DNA from: an uncultured bacterium
GTDB taxonomy: Bacteria > Bacteroidota > Rhodothermia > Rhodothermales > Rubricoccaceae
NCBI GenBank assembly: GCA_947493945.1
Contig: CANLSR010000002.1
Span: forward strand, 434,001 to 498,000
Direction: 5' to 3'
Length of the DNA stretch: 64,000 bases
In this document: positions 40,937 through 49,431 of the stretch, piece by piece
Layout: each line of letters opens with the position of its first letter
How positions within the stretch are numbered: the stretch's first letter is position 1
The notes under the pieces: generated by a model
Database searches by the model: none
Seen by the model: only the letters and a program-made list of their open reading frames with translations
Told to the model about the DNA's origin: nothing
Position numbers and translations under genes: made by a program

Positions 40937-42466
40937 TCAGAGGAGGGACGAGTCGGCGACCGGAGCGCGGCCGCCGTCGCCACGTCCAAAGAGGCCCGTC
41001 GGCGGCGGGCGGAAGTAGACCGGGCCGTCGGGCGCCGGTCCTCGGTGGCGGACGATCTGCCAGACGAGCCAGGCGAACGTCAGGTGGCCGACGGTGATCA
41101 GCACGCCCGCGATGGACCGGCTCCAGAGCCACGGCTTCGTCGCGATCACGACGTCGAGGAACGGGACGCTCGCGTCGTTCATCAGCAGCCCCTGCTGGAT
41201 GCCGCCGACCGTGAGCCCGACGACGTACATCCCGATGCCGAGCCCGGTCGTCCAGAAGTGGAGCGCGATCAGCCGCCGGCTCGCCCACTCCCAGCCCGTC
41301 ACACGCGGCAGGAGGTAGTAGACCGAGCCGAAGGCGACCATCGTGGCGAAGGCGTAGACGCCGAGGTGCGAGTGCGCGATGGTGTGGTGCGTGAAGTGCG
41401 TCACCTCCATCAGCGACCGGAACGGCATGAGCGCCCCCTGGAGGCTGACCACGGTGTAGCTCATCGCCCCGAACACCACGAACCGGAGCGTCGGGCTGTA
41501 GAGCACCCGCCGGATCCGCGCGAAGGCCGTCATGTGGTGGTTCACGGCCACGACCAGCACTGGGATGATCATCATCACGCTGAACACGATGCTCACCGTC
41601 ACGAGCCACTGCGGCGGCGGCCCCCCGACGAGGTGGTGCACGCCCGCCCAGTTGTAGAACAGCGCCAGCGTCCAGAAGCCGAGGTACGAGAGGTGGTACG
41701 AGTACACTGGCCGGCCGACGACCTTCGGAATGAAGTAGTACGCCGCCGCCAACCCCACCGGCGTCAGCCACAGCCCCAGGATGTTGTGGGCGAACCACCA
41801 GTTGACCGTCGCGTGCGGCACGCCCGAGTAGATCGGCAGTAGCACCGCGACGAGCAGGATCGGCGTCCACAGCATGCACGCGCCGAGGTACCACACCGAG
41901 ATGTAAAGGTGACGCACCCGGCGACGCCCCAGCGACGAGAGGAGCGCGAAGGCCACCAGCCCGAGCGCCGGCACGATGCAGAAGAAGGCCGCGACCGGCA
42001 TCTCCACCCACTCGACGCCGGTGGAAAACCCCGCCAGCAGCCCGACCGTCCCGACGACCATGCCGACGTTCCACAGCGCGCAGCTGGCGAGGAGCACCCA
42101 GGGGTGGCGGACCTCGGTCTTCAAGAGCCGCCCCCACAGCCAGATCATGATCCCGACGTCCACCATCGAGAGCCAGCCGTAGATCATCGTGGCGAGGTGG
42201 GCCGGGCGCACGCGCCCGAACGTGAGCGCCGCCGTCTCTCCCAGCCAGTCGGCCTCGTGGAGCTTGAACGAGGCCAAGAGCGCGAACACGGTCCCGACGA
42301 GCAGCCACACGACGCCGCTCAGGACGTAGGCCAGCACGGGGAGCCGCGCCGACGCGTCGACGCGGCGGCGCCAGCTCGCGGCGTCCACGGGGACGGCGTC
42401 GCTGAGGCTCGGGCTTCCCAAGGGGACCGCCTCGGTCGTGGTGAGGGACGGAGCGGGCTGGCTCAT
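40937..42466 (-). CDS. ccoN: cbb3-type cytochrome c oxidase catalytic subunit CcoN
   Basis: A 509-residue 12-helix haem-copper oxidase subunit that reduces oxygen at high affinity. Haem and copper ligand regions are visible: RPAHLATMIYGW (low-spin haem), NWWFAHNILGLW, NWAGVHHLVGGP with a histidine pair, and VTHFTHHTIAHSHLGVYAF. An N-terminal extension of about 40 residues precedes the first helix. Overlap with ccoS (ATGA) confirms one transcript. NO reductase (NorB) is the nearest alternative, but the CcoO/CcoP neighbours decide. Confidence 0.92.
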   Translation of the reverse strand: MSQPAPSLTTTEAVPLGSPSLSDAVPVDAASWRRRVDASARLPVLAYVLSGVVWLLVGTVFALLASFKLHEADWLGETAALTFGRVRPAHLATMIYGWLSMVDVGIMIWLWGRLLKTEVRHPWVLLASCALWNVGMVVGTVGLLAGFSTGVEWVEMPVAAFFCIVPALGLVAFALLSSLGRRRVRHLYISVWYLGACMLWTPILLVAVLLPIYSGVPHATVNWWFAHNILGLWLTPVGLAAAYYFIPKVVGRPVYSYHLSYLGFWTLALFYNWAGVHHLVGGPPPQWLVTVSIVFSVMMIIPVLVVAVNHHMTAFARIRRVLYSPTLRFVVFGAMSYTVVSLQGALMPFRSLMEVTHFTHHTIAHSHLGVYAFATMVAFGSVYYLLPRVTGWEWASRRLIALHFWTTGLGIGMYVVGLTVGGIQQGLLMNDASVPFLDVVIATKPWLWSRSIAGVLITVGHLTFAWLVWQIVRHRGPAPDGPVYFRPPPTGLFGRGDGGRAPVADSSLL

Positions 42467-42696
42467 GAGGTGGGGGGCGGTTGGGCGCTCGGCTGGCGGC
42501 CCGGCCGGACGTCATCTGGCGCGAAGAGCTGATCCTGCGGGCGCCCCATCGGCTCGGCGTCGTCGAACAGGACGGTGGCTCCGGCCGAGAGTCGGCGGAA
42601 CAGGCCGGCCCGGTCCGCCCGGAACAGCACGGTGAGGGTGACGCCGGCGCCGACCGCCAGCACGCCGATGACGACGAGGAGAGGGGCGTAGCTCAT
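42463..42696 (-). CDS. ccoS: cbb3 oxidase assembly protein CcoS
   Basis: A 77-residue single-pass membrane protein: MSYAPLLVVIGVLAVGAGVTLTVLF, then RADRAGLFRRLSAGATVLFDDAEP, the normal CcoS layout (helix followed by a short charged FDD segment). It overlaps both neighbours by 4 bp. CcoS is needed for cofactor insertion into CcoN. Confidence 0.8.
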   Translation of the reverse strand: MSYAPLLVVIGVLAVGAGVTLTVLFRADRAGLFRRLSAGATVLFDDAEPMGRPQDQLFAPDDVRPGRQPSAQPPPTS

Positions 42697-42881
42697 GCTC
42701 GGTCGATGAAAGGGGGTGGCGTAACGGCCTGCGCCGTCGCGTCGTCGGGCCGTGCCAGACGGTCCCGATGGTCTAGGACCACCCGGAAGACGATGTAGAG
42801 GAGGAGCAGGGCGGAGGCCAGGTACAGCGCGATCACGAACCCGCCCCGGGTGCGCTCGGCGTGGGAGTCGTGCTCGTTCAT
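42693..42881 (-). CDS. Small single-helix membrane protein (CcoQ-like)
   Basis: A 62-residue protein with one hydrophobic helix (FVIALYLASALLLLYIVFRVVL) between charged ends. It resembles CcoQ, the small stabilising subunit of cbb3 oxidase, in size and placement, but sequence similarity is too weak to name it. It overlaps ccoS and the preceding gene. Confidence 0.65.
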   Translation of the reverse strand: MNEHDSHAERTRGGFVIALYLASALLLLYIVFRVVLDHRDRLARPDDATAQAVTPPPFIDRA

Positions 42882-43369
42882 GGCTGTGGGGAAGGGGTGG
42901 AGGTCGGGGGTGCCTCCCATGCGGCGGAGCGGAGGACGGCCGGAAGCCCCGCCTGCACGGTTTGGACGAGGTTGCGGGCCATGTACCCCCCCGTCTCGAC
43001 GTCCTCCCGGTCGGCCACGGACAGGCGGCTGGCCTGCCGGATGGCCGGCGCCCGCTCGGCGAGGAGCATGGCCCGATGCACGACCGTCTTGAGGACGCTG
43101 CCGCACCGCACGGCCCGCTCCGCCAGCACGTCGAGCGGGGCGTCCGGGTCTGGCGTCGCCCCGTAGTCGTTCAGGAACGCCAGCAGCGACGCGCGGAACG
43201 AGGCCAGCACCTCCGCCAGGGCCGCTTGGTGGTCGGGCGGCCGAGCACTGAGCCGCTCCCAGGCTGCCTCCAGGTGCGCCTCGGCCTCCCCGAGGCGGGC
43301 GCGGACGCGCTCGGCCCTGGGAGACGTCTCCCAGGAGGGGCGGAGAGGATGCGGAGCGGGGTCAACCAT
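42878..43369 (-). CDS. Helical cytoplasmic protein in the cbb3 operon, unknown
   Basis: A 163-residue, almost wholly helical protein (ARLGEAEAHLEAAWERLSARPPDHQ..., FRASLLAFLNDYG, VAERAVRCGSVLKTVVHRAML). The organisation recalls HEPN-type helical bundles but has no R-x4-6-H catalytic motif that I can see. It is tightly coupled on both sides, so it is probably relevant to the oxidase operon. Confidence 0.55.
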   Translation of the reverse strand: MVDPAPHPLRPSWETSPRAERVRARLGEAEAHLEAAWERLSARPPDHQAALAEVLASFRASLLAFLNDYGATPDPDAPLDVLAERAVRCGSVLKTVVHRAMLLAERAPAIRQASRLSVADREDVETGGYMARNLVQTVQAGLPAVLRSAAWEAPPTSTPSPQP

Positions 43370-43718
43370 CGCTGTCAGGGTCCCTGGAAAGGAAGACGAG
43401 GAGCAGCATCACGGTGTCCGTCCGTGCCCGGATGCTGTGCGGCAGGCCCGGCGGCATGTGAATCCACGTCCCGGCGCGGGCGTCCACCGCGTCGGGACCG
43501 AGCGTCACATCGGCCTCTCCGCGAAGAAAGTGGAGGGCAGCCGGGTGCGGCGCCGTGTGCTCGTCGAGCGCCTGTCCGGCCTCAAACGGGAACGCCAGCA
43601 CCTTCACGTGGTCGTCCGTGTAGAGGGCGCGCCCCTGGACGTGCTCCGTCGGGCGCCGCGCCTGGGCGACCACCCGGTCCACGTGGGCTTCGAGGTCGGG
43701 GATGCAGGTGTAGTCCAT
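43362..43718 (-). CDS. Cupin-domain protein
   Basis: A 118-residue single cupin. The first motif is FEAGQALDEHTAPHPAALHFLRGE and the second is DARAGTWIHMPPGLPHSIRA, supplying the usual His/Glu metal ligands. It starts at ATG 43718 on the last base of the azurin-like gene stop (TGATG). It is unlike the two cupins at 48238 and 48889, which lack EHTAPHP. Confidence 0.75.
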   Translation of the reverse strand: MDYTCIPDLEAHVDRVVAQARRPTEHVQGRALYTDDHVKVLAFPFEAGQALDEHTAPHPAALHFLRGEADVTLGPDAVDARAGTWIHMPPGLPHSIRARTDTVMLLLVFLSRDPDSDG

Positions 43719-44161
43719 CAGGTCACGGTCATCGTGCCCTGCATCGAGACGTAGTGGCCCGGATAGGTGCAGATGTAGCGGTAGCGGCCCGGCGTCGAGG
43801 GCGCCGTGAACGTGACCCGCACCGTCTCGCCCGGTGCCGACATCGGCGTGTGCGCCAAGATGGCCGGATCGTCCGGGATGAAGTCGGTCGCCGCCCCGGC
43901 GGACATCGCCTCTTGCCCGACCCGGTTCGCGACCGCGTCGTCGTCGGACGTGAGCACGACGACGTTGTGATGCATGGCCTCGCTCGTGGCCGTGTTCTCG
44001 AAGATGATCGTGACCTCCTGCCCGGCCGCGACGGAGAACTCAGTCTGCGCGTAGCGCATCTCGTTGCCGACGGGCTGGAGGGTGACGTCGGTCGGCTCGG
44101 ACCTTCCACACGCGGCGAGAGCGAGCAGGGAGAAAAGAGTTACGGAGCGGAGGACGATCAT
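43718..44161 (-). CDS. Azurin/plastocyanin-like cupredoxin lipoprotein
   Basis: A 147-residue lipoprotein with lipobox LAAC (residues 16-19) and a cupredoxin domain. The copper ligands are a histidine in AMHHNVVVL and the loop CTYPGHYVSMQGTM (Cys-His-Met). This is the azurin arrangement, including a domain of about 125 residues. It probably carries electrons to the cbb3 oxidase in the periplasm. It is the second gene of the operon. Confidence 0.85.
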   Translation of the reverse strand: MIVLRSVTLFSLLALAACGRSEPTDVTLQPVGNEMRYAQTEFSVAAGQEVTIIFENTATSEAMHHNVVVLTSDDDAVANRVGQEAMSAGAATDFIPDDPAILAHTPMSAPGETVRVTFTAPSTPGRYRYICTYPGHYVSMQGTMTVT

Positions 44162-44724
44162 GGGTCGGAGATCGGGGTGTGAGAGAGGGCAGGAATCGGG
44201 GACGAATCGAGCGGAGCGACTGGAGCCGAGCGGGGCGCGGCGTCGGCTGCGTCGGGTCGAGGTGCAACCGCCGGTCGGGACGCGACCCCGCCGGCGGCGA
44301 GCAGCGCCAGCACCTTCAGCCCCTCCGCCAGCCCGTAGAGTAGGTGCAGCCCGGTCGACGCTGGGGGATGGCCTCCGGCGATGATGACGACGGCTCGTGC
44401 GTCGAGCGCCGGCAGTAGCCACGCCGTCTGCACCAGCACGACGAGCCAGGCAACCCCGAGCGCCATCCAGACGCCGCGCCGCGCGCGGGCGGACCACACG
44501 AGCACGGCGCTGGCGAGGGCCAGGACCAGCTCGGTCCGGTTGAGGGCCGCGAACACGTGGCGCCCCACGTCGAGCCCGACCGGGAGCGTCAGGCTGGGCG
44601 CCGTGAACTTGACCGGCGCCTCTAGAAACGATATGCCGACGACGATCCCCGCCCAGACGAACGCGAGGCCTCCGAGCAGGCGGAGGAGACTCGAGCGGGG
44701 CGGGGCGACGCGGGAGAGGGACAT
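44158..44724 (-). CDS. Four-helix membrane protein heading the cbb3 operon
   Basis: A 188-residue protein with four hydrophobic segments (about 14-34, 62-80, 85-105, 122-145) and an Ala/Pro-rich cytoplasmic tail. It contains EAPVKFTAPSL and RTELVLALASAVLVW, reminiscent of DUF4149-like membrane proteins; I cannot name the family with confidence. The start ATG 44724 is preferred over the in-frame 44775, which would intrude on the promoter. Confidence 0.65.
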   Translation of the reverse strand: MSLSRVAPPRSSLLRLLGGLAFVWAGIVVGISFLEAPVKFTAPSLTLPVGLDVGRHVFAALNRTELVLALASAVLVWSARARRGVWMALGVAWLVVLVQTAWLLPALDARAVVIIAGGHPPASTGLHLLYGLAEGLKVLALLAAGGVASRPAVAPRPDAADAAPRSAPVAPLDSSPIPALSHTPISDP

Positions 44725-44806
44725 CGGTCCAAATCGGCAAGAGGAGAGCGCCCACCTCGGGCTGAGGGCACGCACTCAGCATAGGACGTGGAACATGAAC
44801 GATCAG

Positions 44807-44830
44807 TTAATAGAGATAAAATACTTTTAA
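44807..44830 (-). promoter_or_regulatory. AT-rich imperfect palindrome upstream of the cbb3 operon
   Basis: TTAATAG (44807-44813) and CTTTTAA (44824-44830) are inverted ends around a 10-bp AT-rich core (AGATAAAATA). The left 13 bases resemble the left arm of the SufR-type palindrome at 51757 (TTAA..AGATAA). It lies 83 bp before the first ATG of the cbb3 operon in an otherwise very GC-rich region. Confidence 0.45.
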
Positions 44831-44873
44831 ACGGAGAGGGTCTCCCGCTCCTCAGTCCCCGATCGTGGGCCGG

Positions 44874-45668
44874 TCACGCGTCTACGCGGCGCCAGGCGTG
44901 CGCCAGCGGGCCATTGCCGTGGCCGAGGTCGGGCGCGTGCCGGATCGCGCCCGTCACGTAGCGCTTGGCGTCGTCGACGGCCTCGCCGAGCCCGCGCCCT
45001 CGCGCCAGGCTGGCGGTGATCGCGGCGGCGAAGGTGTCGCCCGCGCCGTGCATCACGCGGGCGACCCGTCGGGCCTCCAGCCACCGCCCCTCGCTCCCGT
45101 CGTGAAAAAAGTCCGGGGCGTGCTGGTCGTCGCCGAGGTGTCCGCCTTTGACCACGACGGCACGTGCGCCGAGGGCGAGAAGGGCCTCGGCCGCTCGCTC
45201 CATCGCCGCGCGCGAGCGGACGCGGAGGCCCGTGAGCCGCTCGGCCTCGGGCAGACTCGGCGTCACGACGGTCGCCAGCGGGACGAGGCGCTCCACGAGC
45301 GCGTGCTCGGCGCCGTCGGAGAGCAGGCGCTCGCCCCGCCGCGTGGTCATCACGGGGTCCACGACGAACGCGGGGAAGACGAGCCGCTGGGCCGCCTCGG
45401 CCACCGCCTCGATGACGGCCGTGCGGTGGAGCATCCCGGTCTTTACCGCGCCGGGCGGAATGTCGCGGCACACGCGCTCGATCTGGCGGGCGACGAAGAC
45501 GGGCGGGACCTCGTGGACCGCCTGCACGCCCTCGTCGGTCGCGCAGTCCGTGACGACGGTCACGACGGACATCCCGTAGACGTCGAGGGCCTGGAACGTC
45601 TTGAGGTCGGCCTGGAGGCCGGCGCCGCCGCTGGGGTCGCTGCCGGCGATGGTGAGGGCGACGGGCAT
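44874..45668 (-). CDS. thiD: Hydroxymethylpyrimidine (phosphate) kinase ThiD
   Basis: A 264-residue ribokinase-fold enzyme that phosphorylates HMP and HMP-P for thiamine synthesis. The N terminus is ALTIAGSDPSGGAGLQADLKTF. FPAFVVDPVMTTRRGERLLS holds substrate contacts, and GAGDTFAAAITASLARG is the anion hole with catalytic Asp. It starts at ATG 45668, overlapping the MOSC gene stop. It is the terminal gene of the leftward operon. Why thiamine salvage sits here is not obvious. Confidence 0.9.
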   Translation of the reverse strand: MPVALTIAGSDPSGGAGLQADLKTFQALDVYGMSVVTVVTDCATDEGVQAVHEVPPVFVARQIERVCRDIPPGAVKTGMLHRTAVIEAVAEAAQRLVFPAFVVDPVMTTRRGERLLSDGAEHALVERLVPLATVVTPSLPEAERLTGLRVRSRAAMERAAEALLALGARAVVVKGGHLGDDQHAPDFFHDGSEGRWLEARRVARVMHGAGDTFAAAITASLARGRGLGEAVDDAKRYVTGAIRHAPDLGHGNGPLAHAWRRVDA

Positions 45669-46372
45669 CACGGCGTGCGCGGGGTGCCGGTGAGCCGGGC
45701 GGCCTCGTCGTGGCTCTGTCCGGCGGCGAGGCGGCGGAAGCGCTCGCGCCAGCCCTCGGAGAGCGCCTGGCAGGCGGCGAGCTGGCGGGCCGCCTCGCGG
45801 TCGTCCACCTGGCGGTAGCGGAGTTGGTTGACGCGCTGGATCGTCCACTCGGGGTGCGGGCGCTCGCCCAGCACGACCGCCAGCCCGGCCTCGACCCGGC
45901 CGGTCCGCAGCACGCGGAGGTACCAGCCCGTGTACCCCGTCTCCTGAACCCAGAGCGCGAGCTTTTTTCGATCCCAGCGCCGCGCGAGCTTCCAGCACGG
46001 CGAGCGCGGCTGGCTCACCTGCACGAGGGCCTCGCCGACGACGAAGACGTCGCCGATGCAGACCGAGGCCTCGTCCTGCCCCGCGATCGTGGCGTTCTCG
46101 CCGAAGTCTCCGGGGCCGAGCGCCAGCCCCAGCCGCTCGGTCCAGTACGGGTAGTGGGCGAGCGGGTAGACGCAGACCGCCTTCTCGGGGCCGCCGTGGT
46201 GGCGGAGGTCGGCCTGCCCGTCGCCGTCGAGGTTGGTCTCTCCGAGGTGGACCGGCCCGGCCACCGGGGCCTTGACGATGCCCGAGCGCCACGGCTGGCG
46301 GCTGGGGTCGCCGAGCGTCTGCGGCAGGCCGACGTGGAGGGCGTGAATCGCGGGGGACGTCTCGGCCGTCAT
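45668..46372 (-). CDS. MOSC-domain protein (YiiM-like)
   Basis: A 234-residue MOSC (molybdenum-cofactor sulfurase C-terminal) protein. The layout matches YiiM: HVGLPQTLG at the start, GQADLRHHGGPEKAVCVYPLAHYPYW, GPGDFGENATIAG and VSQPRSPCWKLARRW with the conserved cysteine. A 3-alpha helical tail follows. YiiM-type proteins reduce N-hydroxylated substrates or carry sulfur and molybdenum cofactor, which would suit the molybdoenzyme at 901-3180. Confidence 0.85.
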   Translation of the reverse strand: MTAETSPAIHALHVGLPQTLGDPSRQPWRSGIVKAPVAGPVHLGETNLDGDGQADLRHHGGPEKAVCVYPLAHYPYWTERLGLALGPGDFGENATIAGQDEASVCIGDVFVVGEALVQVSQPRSPCWKLARRWDRKKLALWVQETGYTGWYLRVLRTGRVEAGLAVVLGERPHPEWTIQRVNQLRYRQVDDREAARQLAACQALSEGWRERFRRLAAGQSHDEAARLTGTPRTP

Positions 46373-46384
46373 GAGAGCGTCGGC

Positions 46385-46924
46385 TTACGGATCGGCAGGG
46401 TACGTGAGCGACGTGCCGCTGGCGCAGGCGAAATCGGTCAGCGCGTGGGACGCCACGCGGCCCGGCGCCATGAGGTCGAGGACCTCCCAGCCGCGCACCA
46501 CGAGCGCGTCGGCCACCAGGCGGCGGTGGCAGCGCCAGGGGACGGCCTCGGAGCACATCATGGCCGTGCGGCGATCTAGGGCGGCGGCCTCCAGCTGTTC
46601 CAGTCCCGTGCGGAAGGCCTCGGTCGCCATGTAGTCGGCGTAGGCGGCGAACGAGGCGACGCGCCAGCCGGTGTTCGGGGAGTCCGGGGCGGGCTTTCCG
46701 CGCCGCCCTCCGAGGTCGGGGAAATGGGCGTAGGCGATGCCGCGCTCGTCCAGCGACGCCCGCAGCGCATCGGCGCCGAAGTGGGGCTGGCGGCGCGAGC
46801 CGGGAAAGCGGCGCACGTCGGCGATCCGCTCGATGCCGGCGTCCGCCAGCAGGTCGAGGAAGTCGTCCAGCTCGCGGTTGGAGTGGCCGACGGTCCAGAT
46901 CCGCTTTGTGGATGATGAGGTCAT
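46385..46924 (-). CDS. DUF488 family protein
   Basis: A 179-residue DUF488 protein: IWTVGHSNRELDDFLDLLADAGIERIADVRRFPGSRRQPHF at the N terminus, YAHFPDLGGRRG in the middle and MCSEAVPWRCHRRLVADAL, the conserved two-cysteine motif, near residue 135. The biochemical role is unknown. It is coupled to the NnrS-like gene through an ATGA overlap. Confidence 0.85.
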   Translation of the reverse strand: MTSSSTKRIWTVGHSNRELDDFLDLLADAGIERIADVRRFPGSRRQPHFGADALRASLDERGIAYAHFPDLGGRRGKPAPDSPNTGWRVASFAAYADYMATEAFRTGLEQLEAAALDRRTAMMCSEAVPWRCHRRLVADALVVRGWEVLDLMAPGRVASHALTDFACASGTSLTYPADP

Positions 46925-48036
46925 GGCGAGAGAGACGGCGCGACGCGACGGACACGACCGGCTACGATGCCGTAAACGGTGAGCGCCAGGAAGAGCACGA
47001 CGGCGACGGCGTTCAGCATCCCGCCCCACGCGCGCAGCGGGTACGCCCCGGCGGCGCCGCCGATCAGGAGAAGATCGCCCGCCACGCGCAGCACGAGCGA
47101 GAGGTGAAGCAGCACGAGCGGTGCGTAAGAAAGCGGCCGGTACGAGATCGGCACGCCCAGCACGGACGGGAAGATGATCGGCGCGTGCCCGAAGATCATC
47201 GAGAACACGAACCCCACGAAGACCGCGTGCAGCACGGCGTCGTAGGCCGGCCCGGCCACGACGCCCCCAAACGCGACGGCCAGCGCGCCGCCGACGGCCA
47301 GCCAGGCGTAGCCTGCCAACAGGCACACGGCGACAAAGCGCGTCAGCCCCGACTGGCGGACGGTGAAGGGGGCCACGTCGTAGCGGGCGAGCCACGCCGC
47401 GAGCGCCACGAGCGCCGCGCCGACGAGGCGCCACCCCACCTCGGGCACGACCGCCACGACCGCCAGCGCCGCGCCGAGCAGCCCCGCCGGTACCATGAAC
47501 AGCCGTTCGACGTGGGGCGCGTGGAACAGCATCCGGCTCAGCTCCAGCCGCTCCCCCGCGATCGTGAGCACCAGGAACCCCAGCCACCACGGCACCACAC
47601 GGACGACGCTCGCGCCGCCCAGCCAGCCGACGTTCCCCCCGAGCCACGCCACCGCGCCCAACGCCATCACCACGGCAAAGAGCTGGAACTGGATCCGGAG
47701 CACGGCCGCGAAAATGCCGACCAGCACGGCGCTCCCTACCGCGATCAGGAGCAGCCCGTGCCACGTCCCGATGTCCGCCACCAGGAGCACGCCGCCCGCG
47801 CCCGTCAGCACCGGCGCCGCGTAGGCCCACGGTTTCCCCAGCGCGACGGCGCGCTCCAGGCTGATGACGGTGCCCAGGAAGCCGCACACCATCAGCGGCC
47901 CGTGCAGCAGCGCCAGCGTGGGGCGCGGCGCGTCCGGCGACCACCCGAGGCGGAGGAGCCCGGCCCACAGCCCCGCCAGCAGCGCCAGCATCCCCAGCGC
48001 CAGGAGCGGGGTCCGGGTCCACGGTCGGTCGGTCAT
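46921..48036 (-). CDS. NnrS-like membrane protein
   Basis: A 371-residue protein with about 12 hydrophobic helices. Histidine-containing segments (LALLHGPLMVCGFLG, ARMLFHAPHVERLF-like stretch, VLHAVFVGFVFSMIFGHAPIIFPSVL) match the NnrS pattern. NnrS binds haem and copper and protects cells during nitric oxide stress. It lies among DUF2249 and ferredoxin genes, consistent with an NO or low-oxygen function. Confidence 0.75.
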   Translation of the reverse strand: MTDRPWTRTPLLALGMLALLAGLWAGLLRLGWSPDAPRPTLALLHGPLMVCGFLGTVISLERAVALGKPWAYAAPVLTGAGGVLLVADIGTWHGLLLIAVGSAVLVGIFAAVLRIQFQLFAVVMALGAVAWLGGNVGWLGGASVVRVVPWWLGFLVLTIAGERLELSRMLFHAPHVERLFMVPAGLLGAALAVVAVVPEVGWRLVGAALVALAAWLARYDVAPFTVRQSGLTRFVAVCLLAGYAWLAVGGALAVAFGGVVAGPAYDAVLHAVFVGFVFSMIFGHAPIIFPSVLGVPISYRPLSYAPLVLLHLSLVLRVAGDLLLIGGAAGAYPLRAWGGMLNAVAVVLFLALTVYGIVAGRVRRVAPSLSP

Positions 48037-48237
48037 GAGAAGGGGAGAGGCTGGCGCGAGGCGCGTTTGCCGGCCGTCGCTGCGCCCGCCCCGAGTCGAG
48101 TGAATCAGCGGGGTGCGAGCTGGCGGCTCGCCTCGTCAGTGGCCGCCCGCGTATCGGCCGGGCACCCGGCCCACGCTTCGACGAGCGGATCGCGGTCGGT
48201 TCGGACGGTCTGTCGGCCGAGCGTCTGCTCTGCGGCG

Positions 48238-48606
48238 TCAGACGGGTTGCTCGTCGGGCTTGCGGAACGTGATCTCGGGGGTCGCCTCGGCGAATGTGGC
48301 CAGCAGGCACAGGTTCTCGTCCGCGGCGACGGCGTGGGGCGTTCCTGCGGGCATGAACACGTGCTCGCCGTGCGCGAGGGCGACCGGCGGCTCGTCGCCG
48401 AGCGTGATCGACCCGCGGCCCTCGACCACCGCCAGCGCGACGTCGCACGAGGCGCGGTGCTCGTGGAGCTGGCCGGCGGCCGGCACGCAGAACAGCATCT
48501 GCCGGATGCGGTCCGTCTGGAGGATCACGCTGGTGGTGACCTTGCCGGGCACGTAGCTCGCGCGGTCGAGGATGGAGGTGGTCACGGCGGGGGGGAGGGT
48601 GGACAT
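48238..48606 (-). CDS. Cupin protein, paralogue of the one at 48889
   Basis: A 122-residue cupin with CVPAAGQLHEHRASCDVALAV (metal-binding His pair plus a conserved Cys) and HGEHVFMPAGTPHAV. It shares the motif [10 protein letters not shown] with the 48889-49431 protein, so the two arose by duplication. The ligand is unknown. The 201 bp between it and the NnrS-like gene contain nothing recognisable. Confidence 0.75.
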   Translation of the reverse strand: MSTLPPAVTTSILDRASYVPGKVTTSVILQTDRIRQMLFCVPAAGQLHEHRASCDVALAVVEGRGSITLGDEPPVALAHGEHVFMPAGTPHAVAADENLCLLATFAEATPEITFRKPDEQPV

Positions 48607-48710
48607 CGAGAACGGGGGGACAAGGGAAGGGAGAACGCCAGGAGGATCGGAGGTGCAGGGGTGCGGGTCTGACGTCGAATCGCGTGGGGTTCGATGGCTC
48701 GCGGTCGTGT

Positions 48711-48833
48711 CATCCTGAGCCTGTCGAAGGATCTCTGTCGAGGGCGGACTCGGATCGGGGGACCAAGCAGGTCGGGAACGACGGAAGCACCAGAGATCCT
48801 TCGACTCCGGCCCGACGGCCTCTGCTCAGGATG
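48711..48833. repeat. Long imperfect inverted repeat (MITE/REP-like element)
   Basis: CATCCTGAGC (48711-48720) pairs with GCTCAGGATG (48824-48833), and TCGAAGGATCTCTG (48724-48737) pairs perfectly with CAGAGATCCTTCGA (48791-48804). The sequence type CATCCTGAGCCTGTCGAAGG is a widespread intergenic repeat in many bacteria (recalled, not searched). The element lies between two cupin genes, in 48607-48888, which has no gene. Confidence 0.75.
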
Positions 48834-48888
48834 ATGTCCCCATCAGGTGAGGTCGGCTGGCGCTAGCAGAGAGGAGAGGGGCGAGCGG

Positions 48889-49431
48889 TCAGGGCATCGG
48901 CGGTGGTGGGTCGCTCGCAGACAACGGCTCGTCGAACTGGATCTCGGGGGCCGCGTCGGCAAACGTGGCGACGAGCGTCAGGTCCGCCTCGGCCTCGACG
49001 GCGTGCGGCGTCCCCGAGGGCAGGAACAGGTGGACGCCCGGCCGCAGCGCGACCGCCTCGGCGTCCCCACTGGCGGAGAGCGTGAGCGCGCCGGTGCCCG
49101 CGACGACGGTGATCGTCACGTCGCACGTCGCCCGGTGCCGGGGCATCGTCATCCCCGCCGGCACCGCCAGCAGCAGTTGGCGGATGCGGTCGGTCTGGAG
49201 GAGGATCGTGCCCTGCGTCTGGCCCGGCACGTGGCGCGCGTGCTCCGTGGCGGCGACGTGCTGCACGGCGGCGGGGTCGAAGAGCGGCACCGGATCAAGC
49301 CGGAGCGGAGGGGGAGTGGGCCTCGCGTCGGTCGGGCTCGCGTCGGTCGGGACGGAGGAATCGGTGGACCGCATCGGTCGCCTCCGCCGAGGCGTGGGGT
49401 CTTCGCGGCGGGATCTGGGGATCTCTCTCAT
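48889..49431 (-). CDS. Cupin protein with basic N-terminal extension
   Basis: A 180-residue protein. The cupin core ([38 protein letters not shown]) and [12 protein letters not shown] match the cupin at 48238. The start at ATG 49431 overlaps the ferredoxin stop as ATGA and adds a 20-residue Arg-rich leader. An internal ATG at 49374 is the alternative. Confidence 0.7.
   Translation of the reverse strand: MREIPRSRREDPTPRRRRPMRSTDSSVPTDASPTDARPTPPPLRLDPVPLFDPAAVQHVAATEHARHVPGQTQGTILLQTDRIRQLLLAVPAGMTMPRHRATCDVTITVVAGTGALTLSASGDAEAVALRPGVHLFLPSGTPHAVEAEADLTLVATFADAAPEIQFDEPLSASDPPPPMP

Noticed and set aside
40937..42466. Nitric oxide reductase NorB for the haem-copper subunit
   Set aside because: Followed by clear CcoO and CcoP genes and preceded by CcoS, with a CcoI ATPase downstream.
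44725..44873. FNR-type box upstream of the cbb3 operon
   Set aside because: No TTGAT-N4-ATCAA or close variant is present.
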